Of a stretch of DNA of 32,246 nucleotides, positions 16,115 to 24,199 are shown piece by piece (the first letter of the stretch is position 1; the number at the start of each line of letters is the position of its first letter). The notes under the pieces are model-generated. The model was not told where the DNA came from, ran no database searches, and saw only the letters and a list, made by a program, of their open reading frames with translations. Source of the stretch: Maricaulis salignorans (GTDB lineage: Bacteria > Pseudomonadota > Alphaproteobacteria > Caulobacterales > Aquidulcibacteraceae); contig CAMDDL010000028.1 of the NCBI GenBank assembly GCA_945891505.1, forward strand, positions 1 to 32,246, in the 5' to 3' direction. The translations under genes and the position numbers were made by a program.

Positions 16115-17062
16115 TTAGCTACCGGGAGAGACGGTGAAGCTGTTGCCAATGGCCGCTGTGGTCAGGGCAATGTTGCCGGCCACATTTGTCATGTTCAAGT
16201 TAGCCGTGGCTACGTTGATGGCACCATTGGTTTGTGAGTTGTTCAGCGTCAGTGTGGACAGTGGCAATGAGGTCAACGAGAAGGTGTTGCCGATTGCAGC
16301 CGTCGTGAGGCTGACGTTGCCGCCAACATTTTGAATTGTGGCGTTTGTAGTAGCGCTTGGGTCGATGTTGCATAATTGGGTGTTGTTCAAGCTGATTGCA
16401 GCAGCAGTGTTCGCCTTAAAGGTGCCGCTGTTGCAGATTGCAGCCGAGGTGCCTGTGACATTACCGCTGACAGTATTCACGGTGGTGTTCAATTGGCTGC
16501 TCACATCACCCCGATAGAATTGATAGGTGTTGATTGAGCTTATTGGGCCGTTGACGTCAGCAGAGTACGAGTTGCCAATGGCAGCAGAAGTTTGTTCAAC
16601 GTCCCCGACGACACCAGAAATGTGGCTGTTCAAACGAGATTGAACCCCACCCGTAGCGCTTTGTTTGTTGGTGAGGTTGATTGCTTCAGACACCCCAGTT
16701 TCAACCTTTACAGTAGCCGAGTTTGCGATGGCGGCCGAAGTTGCGGTCACGGTGCCCACATTGGTTACGGAAGGGAGGTTCAAGGCGGACGAAACCAATG
16801 CATTATTGGATTGTGTATTGCTGACCGTTGCTAAGCGGCGAACGTCGATCGATGCCGTGTTGCCAATAGCTGCCGCCGTTGCTGTAACGGTGCCACCAAA
16901 GCTACCGTTCGTGCGGGTGATGCCGGCATTGGTTTCGGCAATCGCCTTAGCAACATTGTTTTGGTTGGTGTTGATCACGGTGCGTTGCGCCATGGCCGAT
17001 GAAACAACCGAAGCACTGAGTGCGATGGCGGTTGCGGTGATGAAGAGTGATTTTTTGTTCAC
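16115..17062 (-). CDS. hfaD: Holdfast anchor protein HfaD, six-repeat curlin-like protein
   Basis: A 315-residue exported protein, third gene of the holdfast-anchor cluster. The Sec signal is MNKKSLFITATAIALSASVVSSAMAQ. The mature chain is almost entirely repeats: the motif AAI(G/A/C)N occurs at 64-68, 110-114, 160-164, 207-211, 255-259 and 303-307, a period of 46-50 residues, each with an N-x-Q-type segment (NTNQ, SNTQ, TNKQ, NTYQ, NNTQ, NNSQ) on its N-terminal side. Low charge, many Asn/Thr/Ser and alternating beta pattern suggest a stacked beta-solenoid or amyloid-like fold. In Caulobacter HfaD works with HfaA and HfaB to tie the polar holdfast polysaccharide to the envelope. GAGGGAAG precedes the ATG by about eight bases. 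Naming rests on synteny and repeat style more than on remembered sequence. Only two cysteines are present (210, 231). Confidence 0.83.
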   Translation of the reverse strand: MNKKSLFITATAIALSASVVSSAMAQRTVINTNQNNVAKAIAETNAGITRTNGSFGGTVTATAAAIGNTASIDVRRLATVSNTQSNNALVSSALNLPSVTNVGTVTATSAAIANSATVKVETGVSEAINLTNKQSATGGVQSRLNSHISGVVGDVEQTSAAIGNSYSADVNGPISSINTYQFYRGDVSSQLNTTVNTVSGNVTGTSAAICNSGTFKANTAAAISLNNTQLCNIDPSATTNATIQNVGGNVSLTTAAIGNTFSLTSLPLSTLTLNNSQTNGAINVATANLNMTNVAGNIALTTAAIGNSFTVSPGS

Positions 17063-17184
17063 TGGATACTTCCCTCTTTATTGCCGATGAGACGTTTTGT
17101 TCCAACGGACTGGTTACAAACTGTCGCAACGTGGTTTTTTGGTATTAAGTCCAAACCTCGATGCGTGTGGGTTCAACAATGCCG

Positions 17185-18387
17185 CTAATTCCCCTCGCGA
17201 CGCAGACGTTCCTGCATCGTCTCATTGTTGGACCGGCCCCCGGGCGCGAAGGGTTGATCTAATTGACCTGACTGAAGACCCCGCAAGGGTGTGTTCATTT
17301 GGGTCTGCCCGAAGTTTGTTTGACCGTCTGCCGATTGCGGCGACTGGGGTCCTCGTTGTGAATGCGCAATTTGCTGCTGGCCTTGACCCATCCGCGACTC
17401 TTGCAGCCAAGGCGCAAGCGGGACGGAAGGCGGGGCCAAAGCAACTGGTGCCCTGTCAGAATTTTGGCTCGTTTGACGTGGGGCCGGCGCAGCTTGGGCG
17501 ATTGGCTGGCTTGTCGCATTTTGCGGCCCAGCAGCAAACTGACGGGTTTTGGTGAAACACGGCGCAGCATCATCGCCATAAAGTCCAGCGGTAAACTCAA
17601 AGACCGAGCGATCAATGATGCTGCGAATGGCCATTTGGATCGGCTCATTCTTACGTCCGCCGATACCGATGTCGATGGTATCAGAACCAGATGCCAGCAC
17701 GGCGCCTAATTCGCGTTGTTGGCCACGTACCTGCTTGCGGTATGATTTGACGGCGATCACTTCGGTGGTCCGCGCATCGATCAAGCGCAAATCCATCCCG
17801 ACATCGACCACATAATCGCCATTAGTGGCAAAGACCGAACCGCCTTTGTTGCCAGATTTGCTGATGGAAGCATCTTGGCCGCGGGATACAAGATTGTGAT
17901 TGTATTCGCTTATACCGCCGACGATATAGAGGTCGACGCCTTGGATTTGGCCTTCCTGCGGTGTCCGGATCACGGTGGCGGAGTCGCGCAAGAGTCGGTT
18001 GTTTGCAAAGTCCAGATCAACTTGGGTCACGCCGGTATCAAAGCGTTCAATGACCCGCATCCCGGCATTCGAAACGGCGGTAATGGCCATGAGGGTGGCC
18101 CCTTGTGTCAAGCGGCGACCCAAATAGAGGTCATCAGCCCCGGTCATGTCGGTGATGTGCCCAACAGCGACGCGCGGAGCGGGATAAGCCTGGCTCCCTG
18201 CAATATCGGCAACGCATCTCAGAGCGGGTGTATAGTCCGTCTGAGTGGTGGCAACCGGGCTACCCTTCAAGGTCGCAACTGGCGCAACGGGGGCGTCACT
18301 GGCACCTGTGCTCGCGCATCCCGCCAGCAAGGTGCTCAGGGCGGTGCAGATCAAAAGGACACGGGCAGCTTGATAGGTACGGGACAT
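17185..18387 (-). CDS. hfaB: Holdfast anchoring lipoprotein HfaB, CsgG family
   Basis: A 400-residue outer-membrane lipoprotein. The ATG at 18387 is preferred over an upstream TTG because it begins a lipoprotein signal with lipobox LAGC (C24). Residues about 50-275 form a CsgG-like core (RVAVGHITDMTG, YLGRRLTQGATLMAITAVSNAGMRVIERF, VDLYIVGGISEYN, DYVVDVGMDLRLIDARTTEVIAVKSYRKQV, AIRSIIDRSVFEF), the family that forms curli secretion pores. HfaB is the CsgG homologue needed to export and anchor HfaA and HfaD. About 120 C-terminal residues (280-400) are low-complexity, rich in Gln, Pro and Ala, beyond the CsgG fold; they could lie in the periplasm or bind partners. It is 27 bases downstream of hfaA and 122 bases upstream of hfaD, all on the minus strand. 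Confidence 0.92.
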   Translation of the reverse strand: MSRTYQAARVLLICTALSTLLAGCASTGASDAPVAPVATLKGSPVATTQTDYTPALRCVADIAGSQAYPAPRVAVGHITDMTGADDLYLGRRLTQGATLMAITAVSNAGMRVIERFDTGVTQVDLDFANNRLLRDSATVIRTPQEGQIQGVDLYIVGGISEYNHNLVSRGQDASISKSGNKGGSVFATNGDYVVDVGMDLRLIDARTTEVIAVKSYRKQVRGQQRELGAVLASGSDTIDIGIGGRKNEPIQMAIRSIIDRSVFEFTAGLYGDDAAPCFTKTRQFAAGPQNATSQPIAQAAPAPRQTSQNSDRAPVALAPPSVPLAPWLQESRMGQGQQQIAHSQRGPQSPQSADGQTNFGQTQMNTPLRGLQSGQLDQPFAPGGRSNNETMQERLRREGN

Positions 18388-18414
18388 AGGTTTCACCAAT
18401 GCTGGCGCGCGATT

Positions 18415-18864
18415 TTATCGCGGCGCGTTTGTAGTCGCACTCACGCGACCATTATTGATTTGAGTGATCGAAATTGTGGAGTTTCGGACATTGCTGATCG
18501 AAACAAGGTTGCCGATAGCCGTCGAATTGGTCAGCGTAGAGTTGGGTAGGCGGCCTGACCGCGTTGTGGAGGAAAGCTGGCCACCGAGGCCGCCACCGGC
18601 ATCGGACAAACGTGCAGGACCGGCTGAACGGGAGCCACCGAGATCAACCGGGCGACCATTGACGATCAGACGAACGCCATTTTGATCGCGGCTTGGGAAC
18701 CGATAAGGACTTGCCTCAACATCGGGTGTAACGCCGTAGGTCCGACGCATTTGATCGGCACCCTGTTGTTGGGCCGCCGCAAAACCCGGCGCCAAACTCA
18801 TCGCAATCACAAACATCCAAAGGGATTTTTTGCTGAAACCCCTAGGCTCTGCAGCGTGTACCAT
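18415..18864 (-). CDS. hfaA: Holdfast anchor protein HfaA
   Basis: A 149-residue small exported protein, first gene of the hfa cluster. The signal peptide spans about residues 11-31 (KKSLWMFVIAMSLAPGFAAA-Q). The middle (40-100) contains Arg, Pro and Gly-rich sequence with VRLIVNGRPVDLGG. The C-terminal part is beta-rich and curlin-like: NSTAIGN (113-119), then VSISNVRNSTISITQINNG (121-139). That unit closely resembles one repeat of HfaD. In Caulobacter HfaA is a surface, amyloid-type holdfast anchor that depends on HfaB. The ATG at 18864 has AGGAT about nine bases upstream. The preceding 127-base gap should contain the operon promoter. Confidence 0.9.
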   Translation of the reverse strand: MVHAAEPRGFSKKSLWMFVIAMSLAPGFAAAQQQGADQMRRTYGVTPDVEASPYRFPSRDQNGVRLIVNGRPVDLGGSRSAGPARLSDAGGGLGGQLSSTTRSGRLPNSTLTNSTAIGNLVSISNVRNSTISITQINNGRVSATTNAPR

Positions 18865-18883
18865 TCTGGAACATCCTATCCTA

Positions 18884-18960
18884 TTAACGCTCTGGTAATC
18901 GGATAGAAAGCAACGGCCATGCCATTGATGTTTATGTAATGAAATCAGATATATAATCTG
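18884..18960 (-). promoter_or_regulatory. hfa operon upstream region: CtrA-like box and AT-rich inverted repeat
   Basis: TTAA-N7-GTAA at 18884-18898 is one base away from the alphaproteobacterial CtrA consensus TTAA-N7-TTAA and ends 20 bases before the hfaA start. A perfect inverted repeat CAGAT-ATATA-ATCTG lies at 18946-18960 and overlaps the AT-rich part where a -10/-35 region could be. Cell-cycle control of holdfast genes makes CtrA plausible, but a one-mismatch box could occur by chance. Confidence 0.35.
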
Positions 18961-18991
18961 TTACAATTTTGGGTGCGGTCAGAACCTGTAC

Positions 18992-19957
18992 CTAACTGGC
19001 TTTGCGTTTTGCCTGAAACTGACCGTATGGCCTAAATCGATACAGATAAGTGGGTACGATTGCCTCAACGCTTTCTAAGGTGGTTACCCTGAGATCGGCT
19101 AAAGTCTTGGCGCCAGCACTCACCACATTGTCCGTTTTTAGCATGACAACTTGGTCGTCCGTCAGTGGTGGCCCGGCAAAAGGATAGAGTTTGAACACCG
19201 CATCCAGCACAGCGCCTAAAGGCTGCGCGATAAAGAATGGCAATGGGGCCAGAAAGCGCGGCCGCTCAATTTCCTTTAAGATGTATTGCAGCACTTCTTT
19301 AAAGCTATAGACGCGTGGTCCGCCCAACTCATAGGTGCCGCCACCACTGTCGAGGGCATTGACCGCCGCTTCAGCAACATCGCCCACATAGACAGGTTGA
19401 AACTTGGTATTGCCGCCACCGATCAAAGGCAGGGCAGGTGTCATGCGTGCCATAGAGGCAAATTGGTTGAAGAAGTTATCTTCTGGTCCAAAGATAATAG
19501 AGGGGCGAAGAATGGTCGCGTTCGGGATCAGTGCACGCACGGCCAATTCGCCTTCACCCTTGGTGCGTCCGTACTTAGAAGCCGATGCAGGATCAGCGCC
19601 CAGTGCAGACATGTGAACATAGCGGGTAATGCCGGCCTTGGCTGATTCGGCGGCGACGATGCGTGCGCCTTCCAACTGGGTGGCCTGAAAGGATTGCTTG
19701 CCCGTCTCAAACAAAATGCCAACCAGATTGATGACGCCAGTGGCGCCTTCCAAGGCGCGGGCTACACTTTCGGGGTTGCGGACATTGGCTTGAACCAGTT
19801 GGATCTGCCCAACATCGCCCATCACCCGCAAATCTTGGCCCAAATGGGGGCGTCGCATCGCCACGCGCACGCGTTTGCCCGCTTTTGCTAGCGCGCGCAC
19901 AATATAGCGGCCGACAAAGCCTGAGCCACCAAACACGACGATCACATCATTGGACAT
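18992..19957 (-). CDS. NDUFA9-like atypical SDR / NAD(P)-binding epimerase family protein
   Basis: A 321-residue Rossmann protein of the group often annotated as complex I NDUFA9 subunit family. The nucleotide loop is GGSGFVG (10-16), followed by RVRVAMRRP, which suits NADP(H). Y129-x3-K133 (YGRTK) occupies the SDR active-site position, and RPSIIFGPEDNFFNQF (151-166) is typical of the group. In bacteria these proteins are thought to bind quinone or NADPH, or to be linked to respiratory complexes, without a settled reaction. The ATG at 19957 has AGGGG seven bases upstream. It is transcribed away from typA and in the same direction as hfaA, 127 bases upstream of it; a functional link to holdfast genes is not implied. 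Confidence 0.88.
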   Translation of the reverse strand: MSNDVIVVFGGSGFVGRYIVRALAKAGKRVRVAMRRPHLGQDLRVMGDVGQIQLVQANVRNPESVARALEGATGVINLVGILFETGKQSFQATQLEGARIVAAESAKAGITRYVHMSALGADPASASKYGRTKGEGELAVRALIPNATILRPSIIFGPEDNFFNQFASMARMTPALPLIGGGNTKFQPVYVGDVAEAAVNALDSGGGTYELGGPRVYSFKEVLQYILKEIERPRFLAPLPFFIAQPLGAVLDAVFKLYPFAGPPLTDDQVVMLKTDNVVSAGAKTLADLRVTTLESVEAIVPTYLYRFRPYGQFQAKRKAS

Positions 19958-20165
19958 GGTTTTCCCCTACAATTCGACATCGGCATAGTCCGATAGGACC
20001 TTGTTTGTCGAGCGTTTGGGACACCCAATCAGCTTAACGCAGCGGTCGATTTGCCGCACCCCCCACCTTGCTGCTATAGGCCCGGCACACTAAGGCCTCC
20101 GCCACCTGATTTCGATCATGGGTAGATGGGGCCTCCACTGCAGATTTCCTCCCGGAGCATGACCC

Positions 20166-22031
20166 GTGACCACCCTTTCTGACGCGCCAGTTTCATCGGC
20201 TGCGCTACGCAATATTGCGATCATCGCCCACGTTGATCATGGCAAGACCACCCTAACCGATCAATTGTTGGCTCAAGGCGGTGCTTACCGCGAAAATGAA
20301 GCCCGCGCCGAACGCGCGATGGATTCCAACCCACAAGAAAAAGAGCGTGGCATCACGATTTTGGCCAAGTGCACCAGCATTGTGTATGGCCAAGGCGCTG
20401 ACGAAGTCCGCATCAATATCGTCGACACCCCAGGTCACGCTGACTTTGGTGGCGAAGTTGAGCGCGTTTTGTCGATGGTGGACGGCTGTTTGCTTCTGGT
20501 TGACGCGACCGAAGGCCCAATGCCTCAGACGAAGTTCGTTCTGACCAAGGCTTTGGCGCTCGGCCTACGCCCGATCGTGGTGCTGAACAAAGTTGATCGC
20601 CCAACGGCACGTCCTGACGAAGTCCTCGATGAAGTGTTTGAGCTGTTCATGGCGCTCAATGCCACCAATGAGCAATTGGACTTCCCATCGGTTTATGCCT
20701 CTGGCCGCGATGGCTGGGCCTCGCTCATGCTCGACGGCGCGCGCGAAAATCTGAACCCGCTGTTTGAGACCATTATCGAGCATGTGCCTGCTCCTGATGC
20801 GGCCCTGCGCCGGGACGAGCCTTTCAAGATGCTGGTGACCATGCTGGATTCCGATCCCTTCTTGGGCCGTATCCTGACGGGCCGAGTTGAAAGCGGACGT
20901 TTGACGGCTGGTACAGTCGTGAAGGGCCTCAGCATTGATGGCAAGACCATCGAACGCTCGCGCATTTCCAAAGTCTTGGCTTTCCGTGGCCTGCGCCGTC
21001 AACCGATTGAAGAGGCCGAAGCAGGCGACATCGTTTCCATCGCTGGTCTGTCCACGACCACTGTGGCTGATACCATTGGCGACATGGACGTAGTTGAGGC
21101 CATTCACGCAACCCCAATCGATCCGCCAACCTTGTCGGTCACTGTTATGGTGAATTCGAGCCCGCTGGCCGGTCGTGACGGCGACAAAGTGCAAAGCCGC
21201 GTCATCCGTGACCGCTTGTTGAAGCAAGCTGAAACCGACGTAGCAATCAAAGTCACCGAAACCGCTGACAAAGACGCTTATGAGCTGCAAGGCCGTGGCG
21301 AATTGCAAATCGGCGTGCTCTTGGAAGGCATGCGTCGTGAAGGCTTTGAGATGTCGATCTCGCGCCCACGCGTTTTGACCAAGCTGGACGAAGATACGGG
21401 CCAGAAGATGGAGCCGCTGGAAGAAGTCGTCATCGACGTGGATGATGAATATGCTGGCGTCGTGGTTGAGAAAATGTCGCTCCGCAAGGGCGAGTTGCAA
21501 GACATGCGTCCTTCGGGCGGCGGCAAAACTCGCGTTACCTTCTTGGCACCTGCACGTGGTCTGATCGGCTATCACTCAGAATTCCTGACCGACACGCGCG
21601 GCTCTGGCATTATGAACCGCATCTTCCACAGCTGGACGCCTTGGAAAGGCAATATCAATGGCCGTCACAATGGCGCGTTGATTGCCAATGACAGCGGTAA
21701 GTCGGTTGTCTATGCGCTTTGGTATCTCGAAGAGCGTGGTGTCTTGTTCATCGATGGTGGCGAAGACGTCTATCAGGGCATGATTATTGGCGAGAACGCC
21801 AAGCCCGAAGACATGGACGTCAATCCGCTGAAGGAAAAGAAGCTGTCGAACGTGCGCTCGTCGGGCAAGGATGAAGCCATGCGCCTCACCCCGCCACGCC
21901 GGATGACGTTGGAACAAGCGATTGCTTGGATCGATGACGATGAATTGGTGGAAATCACGCCAAAGTCGATCCGTATCCGCAAAATGGAACTCAACCCAGC
22001 CTTCCGCAAGCGTAAGCCCAAGGCCGATTGA
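20166..22031 (+). CDS. typA: Ribosome-associated GTPase TypA/BipA
   Basis: A 621-residue translational GTPase that binds 70S ribosomes and aids 50S assembly and stress adaptation. G motifs are intact: AHVDHGKTT (21-29), RGITI (61-65), DTPGHAD (87-93) and NKVD (141-144). Domain II and the EF-G-like domains III and V follow (RGELQIGVLLEGMRREGFEM, PSGGGKTRVTFLAPARGLIGY), and the C-terminal domain typical of TypA (NVRSSGKDEAMRLTPPRRMTLEQAIAWI) ends the protein. Start is a GTG at 20166 with GGAG eight bases upstream; the nearby ATG at 20159 is out of frame. The ORF is rich in commonly used codons, in keeping with good expression. It ends 23 bases before a strong terminator. Confidence 0.97.
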   Translation: MTTLSDAPVSSAALRNIAIIAHVDHGKTTLTDQLLAQGGAYRENEARAERAMDSNPQEKERGITILAKCTSIVYGQGADEVRINIVDTPGHADFGGEVERVLSMVDGCLLLVDATEGPMPQTKFVLTKALALGLRPIVVLNKVDRPTARPDEVLDEVFELFMALNATNEQLDFPSVYASGRDGWASLMLDGARENLNPLFETIIEHVPAPDAALRRDEPFKMLVTMLDSDPFLGRILTGRVESGRLTAGTVVKGLSIDGKTIERSRISKVLAFRGLRRQPIEEAEAGDIVSIAGLSTTTVADTIGDMDVVEAIHATPIDPPTLSVTVMVNSSPLAGRDGDKVQSRVIRDRLLKQAETDVAIKVTETADKDAYELQGRGELQIGVLLEGMRREGFEMSISRPRVLTKLDEDTGQKMEPLEEVVIDVDDEYAGVVVEKMSLRKGELQDMRPSGGGKTRVTFLAPARGLIGYHSEFLTDTRGSGIMNRIFHSWTPWKGNINGRHNGALIANDSGKSVVYALWYLEERGVLFIDGGEDVYQGMIIGENAKPEDMDVNPLKEKKLSNVRSSGKDEAMRLTPPRRMTLEQAIAWIDDDELVEITPKSIRIRKMELNPAFRKRKPKAD

Positions 22032-22054
22032 TCCGATCAAATTCTAAAGGAGGG

Positions 22055-22085
22055 GGGCTTGGAGCAATTGCTTCAAGCCCTTTTT
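22055..22085 (+). terminator. Rho-independent terminator of typA
   Basis: An 11-base-pair stem (one G-U pair) with loop AATT at 22055-22080 is followed by TTTTTC. It lies 24 bases after the typA stop and abuts the 3' end of the convergent CoA-transferase-family gene, whose transcript may also end here. Confidence 0.9.
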
Positions 22086-23299
22086 CATTTGGGGCTGGCG
22101 ACAATCCTGCCGTCGTGTAGCGAGGCGATCTCGGTGTTGGAAAAGCCGATTTCGGTGAGGATTTCCAGTGTATGCTCGCCCAAGATTGGCGCAGGGGCGG
22201 GGGCTAAGCGGGCCACCCCCATGAAGTGGATCGGGCTGCCGGGCATCAGATAGCTACCAATGCCTGGCTGGTTCAGCATCGCAAACATCGGATTGTCGAG
22301 GCTGCAATCGGGATCTTCTTCCACAGCTTGCTTGAACGTCCGATACTGGCTCCATGTGACATCAGACCCTGCGAGGCTGGTTGCCACATCCGACAAGGTG
22401 CGGGCTTCGAAAAAGGGCTTAAGCAACGCTGTAATGGCGTGGCGATGGATGAAGCGTTCGCCTTCTTGGTCTAAGTCAGCATCGAGCCGCTGGCTTAAGT
22501 CTGCCATCTCCGCTTCTGTGCCCGTGGCCGCCTTCAGATTGCGCCATTGCCGGTCAGTGAGGGCCACGACCATAACGCGCTGACCATCTTGGCAGACAAA
22601 ATCCTGCGCATAGGCCCCAAACAGCGAATTGCCCATCTTGGGTCGGTCGCTGCCATTGATACTGGCTTCCCCGATGATCCCAAGATTGCCCAGCATGGCG
22701 AGTGCGGTGTCCTTCAAAGCCAATTCGATCAACTGGCCTTTGCCCGTTTTCCGGCGATGGCGGTCTGCTGCGATAATCGCCATAGCGGCCTGCTGCCCGG
22801 TGATGCAGTCCCAAGCCGGCAAAGCGTGCCCAACAGGCTCGGTGGAGCCTTCAGGCCCAGTTGCAGTCGGGAAGCCCACAGCGGGGTTGACCGTATAGTC
22901 CACCTGCGGGCCACCGTGACGATCACCCAAAACCGCCATCATGATCAAATCCTCACGATGCTGCTTAAGGCCCTCATAGGACATCCAGCCACGCAGACGC
23001 AGATTGGTGAGAAAGATGCCTGCATCTTCTCCGGGGCGACAGATCAAACGGGTCAGGATTTCGCGGCCCTGCGGCGTCGTCATGTCCACGGCTAGGCTGC
23101 GCTTGCCCTTATTGAGGCCTGCCCAGAACAGGCTTTTCCCAGATTTGGTGATGGGCCAACGCTCCGCATCAAGGCCACCTTGCAAGCGGTCAAAGCGGAT
23201 TACATCAGCCCCCATTTGCGCCAAAGTCATGCCAGCCAGGGGGGCAGCAACAAAGGCTGACCCTTCGACCACACGCATACCGTCCAATATTCTATTCAT
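22085..23299 (-). CDS. mct: 2-methylfumaryl-CoA isomerase-like family III CoA-transferase (Mct-like)
   Basis: A 404-residue member of the CaiB/BaiF family III CoA-transferases. Its N-terminus (RVVEGSAFVAAPLAGMTLAQMGADVIRFD, LFWAGLNKGKRSLAVD) and centre (VDYTVNPAVGFPTATGPEG, HALPAWDCITGQ) closely recall the mesaconyl-CoA C1-C4 CoA transferase of Chloroflexus, also called 2-methylfumaryl-CoA isomerase. That enzyme moves CoA within one molecule, from the C1 to the C4 carboxyl of mesaconate. D164 in PAWD sits where the family's catalytic Asp is expected. The partner gene upstream resembles the enzyme for the next step of the same pathway, which strengthens the call. The ATG at 23299 has GGGGGAAA about six bases upstream. 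An alternative is another intermolecular CoA-transferase; I compared from memory only. Confidence 0.78.
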   Translation of the reverse strand: MNRILDGMRVVEGSAFVAAPLAGMTLAQMGADVIRFDRLQGGLDAERWPITKSGKSLFWAGLNKGKRSLAVDMTTPQGREILTRLICRPGEDAGIFLTNLRLRGWMSYEGLKQHREDLIMMAVLGDRHGGPQVDYTVNPAVGFPTATGPEGSTEPVGHALPAWDCITGQQAAMAIIAADRHRRKTGKGQLIELALKDTALAMLGNLGIIGEASINGSDRPKMGNSLFGAYAQDFVCQDGQRVMVVALTDRQWRNLKAATGTEAEMADLSQRLDADLDQEGERFIHRHAITALLKPFFEARTLSDVATSLAGSDVTWSQYRTFKQAVEEDPDCSLDNPMFAMLNQPGIGSYLMPGSPIHFMGVARLAPAPAPILGEHTLEILTEIGFSNTEIASLHDGRIVASPK

Positions 23300-23356
23300 C
23301 GTGTTTCCCCCGCCGATCGTCTTTGGACCGGCTTTTTGTTTGTGTATGGGACGCCT

Positions 23357-24199
23357 TCAGGCCCAGGTCATCTGGGCCTCCATTGTGACAGCTTGGTCGC
23401 CATTGGCGGCGTAAATCTGGGTGCTCGCGGGCTCAGACTGCGCGCCGTTGAAACTTAGCGCGTCAAAATCAAACAAGGGGCGGACGCCCTTGAAGCGAAA
23501 TGACTGAGGCTTTCGGTCGGCTTGTTCTAAGCTGGCAAAATGAAAGCCGAGAATGGCCTGGAGGGGTCCGTGGACCACAAGGCCGGGGTAATTCTCTACC
23601 CCCATCGCATAATCACGGTCATAATGGATGCGGTGGCCATTGAATGTTAGCGCTGAGAAGCGAAACAGAAGAACGGGGTCGAGGGGGACATCATGGCGCC
23701 ACGTACAGGCTGGCAATGGTACGGGCTCTGGCGGAATGAAGACCTTGGGAATATCCATATAGACGATGTCTTGTTCTTCTTCATAAGCAAGGATCGCGTC
23801 CACCCGAATTTCATGACGGACCGTAACAAAGAACATGGTGCCTGCGCGTCCCTGTTTCTCGTTGATCTTTAAAATCGTCGAGGTCTTTGTCGCGCGGTCA
23901 CCAATATGCAGATCATAGTGAAAGGTGCAGCGACTGCCAGCCCACATACGACGGGCTAAGGTAATCGGCGGCAAAAACCCACCGCGTTTGGGATGGCCGT
24001 CTGGCCCGATTTGACGACTGGGAGCACGCGGCAAGAAATAGAGCCAATTCCAGACCGGCGGTAGGATGGCTCCCTCAGCAGCAAAGTTTTCTGGGTCCAA
24101 GTTTAGGGTTGCCGCCAGCCCTTGTGCCGGTCCGGGGGCAAGTATTTCTTCAAGTGTTTCCTGTCGTCCCAACCAGTTTGTAATGGGTTCCTGTGTCAT
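23357..24199 (-). CDS. meh: Mesaconyl-C4-CoA hydratase-like hot-dog protein (Meh-like)
   Basis: A 280-residue protein of the FAS1/HTD2-MaoC-type hydratase group, with two hot-dog halves. The second half carries the R-I-H-Y-D-x2-Y-A motif (190-198) and GLVVHGPL (206-213), giving candidate catalytic D194 and H210. The first half has WNWLYFLPRAP and HPKRGGFLPPI, typical of mesaconyl-C4-CoA hydratase, which forms citramalyl-CoA in the 3-hydroxypropionate bicycle. The ATG at 24199 is preferred to a TTG 33 bases upstream. It precedes the Mct-like gene by 57 bases on the same strand, consistent with consecutive steps. Citramalyl-CoA lyase and a mesaconyl-C1-CoA source are not in the window. An alternative is a related acyl-CoA dehydratase with other substrate. 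Confidence 0.78.
   Translation of the reverse strand: MTQEPITNWLGRQETLEEILAPGPAQGLAATLNLDPENFAAEGAILPPVWNWLYFLPRAPSRQIGPDGHPKRGGFLPPITLARRMWAGSRCTFHYDLHIGDRATKTSTILKINEKQGRAGTMFFVTVRHEIRVDAILAYEEEQDIVYMDIPKVFIPPEPVPLPACTWRHDVPLDPVLLFRFSALTFNGHRIHYDRDYAMGVENYPGLVVHGPLQAILGFHFASLEQADRKPQSFRFKGVRPLFDFDALSFNGAQSEPASTQIYAANGDQAVTMEAQMTWA

Noticed and set aside
20565-21575. A 336-residue minus-strand frame opposite typA
   Set aside because: It lies wholly inside the intact typA gene and has His/Gln/Arg-rich composition typical of an antisense shadow; no domain is recognisable.
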